Made by a program: the position numbers and the translations under genes. A stretch of DNA of 64,000 nt from the NCBI GenBank assembly GCA_039090855.1, contig CM077012.1, positions 142,820,541-142,884,540 on the forward strand, written 5' to 3'. Positions within the stretch are counted from its first letter, which is position 1. Every line of letters begins with the position of its first letter. The DNA comes from Macrothele yani (Eukaryota > Arthropoda > Arachnida > Araneae > Macrothelidae). Below, in pieces: positions 63,560 to 64,000 of the stretch. Under the pieces are notes generated by a model that saw only the letters and a program-made list of their open reading frames with translations, did no database searches and had not been told where the DNA came from.

Positions 63560-64000
63560 AATCCTTAAACTAAAGAACCATAATTATGCTGATAAACACC
63601 TTATCCAACTGCCAGAGGAATGGCAGAACAACAAAACATCAGATATTATTAATGCAACATTATACAATCACACAGCCATGCAACATACAATCACAAAGCC
63701 TTCTACACAGTAAACATCTTAAGATGCACTGAAAAAAAAGAAAAATAGATAAAAAAGAAAGAAAAGGAATTTTTGAAATAGGTCAGACACCTAAAATTAT
63801 AATCATTAGAAAAGGTCATGTACATTAATACTCAAAAGTGAACAGTACTGATTTTAAGAGATTAAATAATACTACAAATAATATGGATTTTCATCACCAA
63901 AAAACAAAAACATACAACTTTATTGTATTAATTAATAGTTATATTACAGGTTTCAACTTACCTACAATATTTGAACATATTCTGTACATGTATACACTGA
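63560..64000. other. No recognisable gene at right edge
   Basis: AT-rich sequence. Just before it, at 63483-63535, GCCTGATGAAGATGATG occurs, a CUGAUGA-containing string like other PLE tails, probably the end of PLE-F. Confidence 0.35.

Noticed and set aside
1..64000. CRISPR arrays, bacterial operons, LTR retrotransposons
   Set aside because: No regularly spaced short repeats with unique spacers, no Shine-Dalgarno or operon packing, and no gag-pol with integrase or long direct LTRs.

Overview
This is a eukaryotic, almost certainly invertebrate-animal window. It is AT-rich, shows no operon-like gene packing, and consists mostly of transposable elements with very little host coding sequence. 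The mix points to an arthropod-like metazoan: Tc1/mariner elements, a THAP-domain P element, RTE-type LINEs, tRNA-derived SINEs and several kinds of Penelope-like element (PLE). The sequence alone does not fix the species. The only non-mobile coding sequence I can support is two 102-nt, phase 0/0 candidate exons on the minus strand (33257-33358 and 17324-17425), possibly from one gene with TE-filled introns.

Layout. 0-2.2 kb: decayed LINE (minus). 2.2-3.5 kb: complete but dead Tc1 element. 4.2-5.7 kb: ~145-bp repeat array with a foldback element. 6-9.1 kb: microsatellites and tRNA-derived SINEs, including an inverted cluster. 10.0-15.1 kb: THAP/P-element transposase on the minus strand, split by a PLE remnant and an RTE LINE. 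15.6-16.5 kb: LINE endonuclease remnant. 17.7-19.75 kb: GTAGC-rich termini interrupted by a Tc1 element. 20.5-22.1 kb: Tc1-like element with a 161-bp perfect tandem duplication. 22.26-23.52 kb: mariner. 24-29.3 kb: PLE-A with an inverted partial copy. 29.4-31.2 kb: PLE-B palindrome. 32 kb: LINE 3' remnant. 36.05-40.3 kb: three RTE copies in alternating orientation.

40.3-49.95 kb is a nested stack. A PLE with its GIY-YIG domain N-terminal to the RT (Naiad-like) is interrupted by a Tc1 element (40831-46556). That Tc1 is itself interrupted by PLE-D (41088-45191), whose 714-codon RT/endonuclease frame is open and which ends in near-perfect inverted repeats. 49.95-55.28 kb: a ~5.3-kb palindrome of a 5'-truncated Naiad-like element. 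55.46-60.6 kb: two RTE copies in inverted orientation sharing the same disabling mutations; one carries a full endonuclease frame and 5' leader. 61.2-62.4 kb: dead Tc1. 62.7-63.55 kb: PLE-F remnant.

Two themes run through the window. First, inverted duplication: about ten palindromes from 0.3 to 5.3 kb, most with PLE or RTE arms and several abutting (TA)n tracts. Second, hammerhead-ribozyme-like motifs in the PLE ends. They share one layout: short stem I, CUGANGA core, stem II, GAA, a 6-nt palindromic stem III, then closure of stem I. The best pair, in the two PLE-D arms, keeps every core position I can check.
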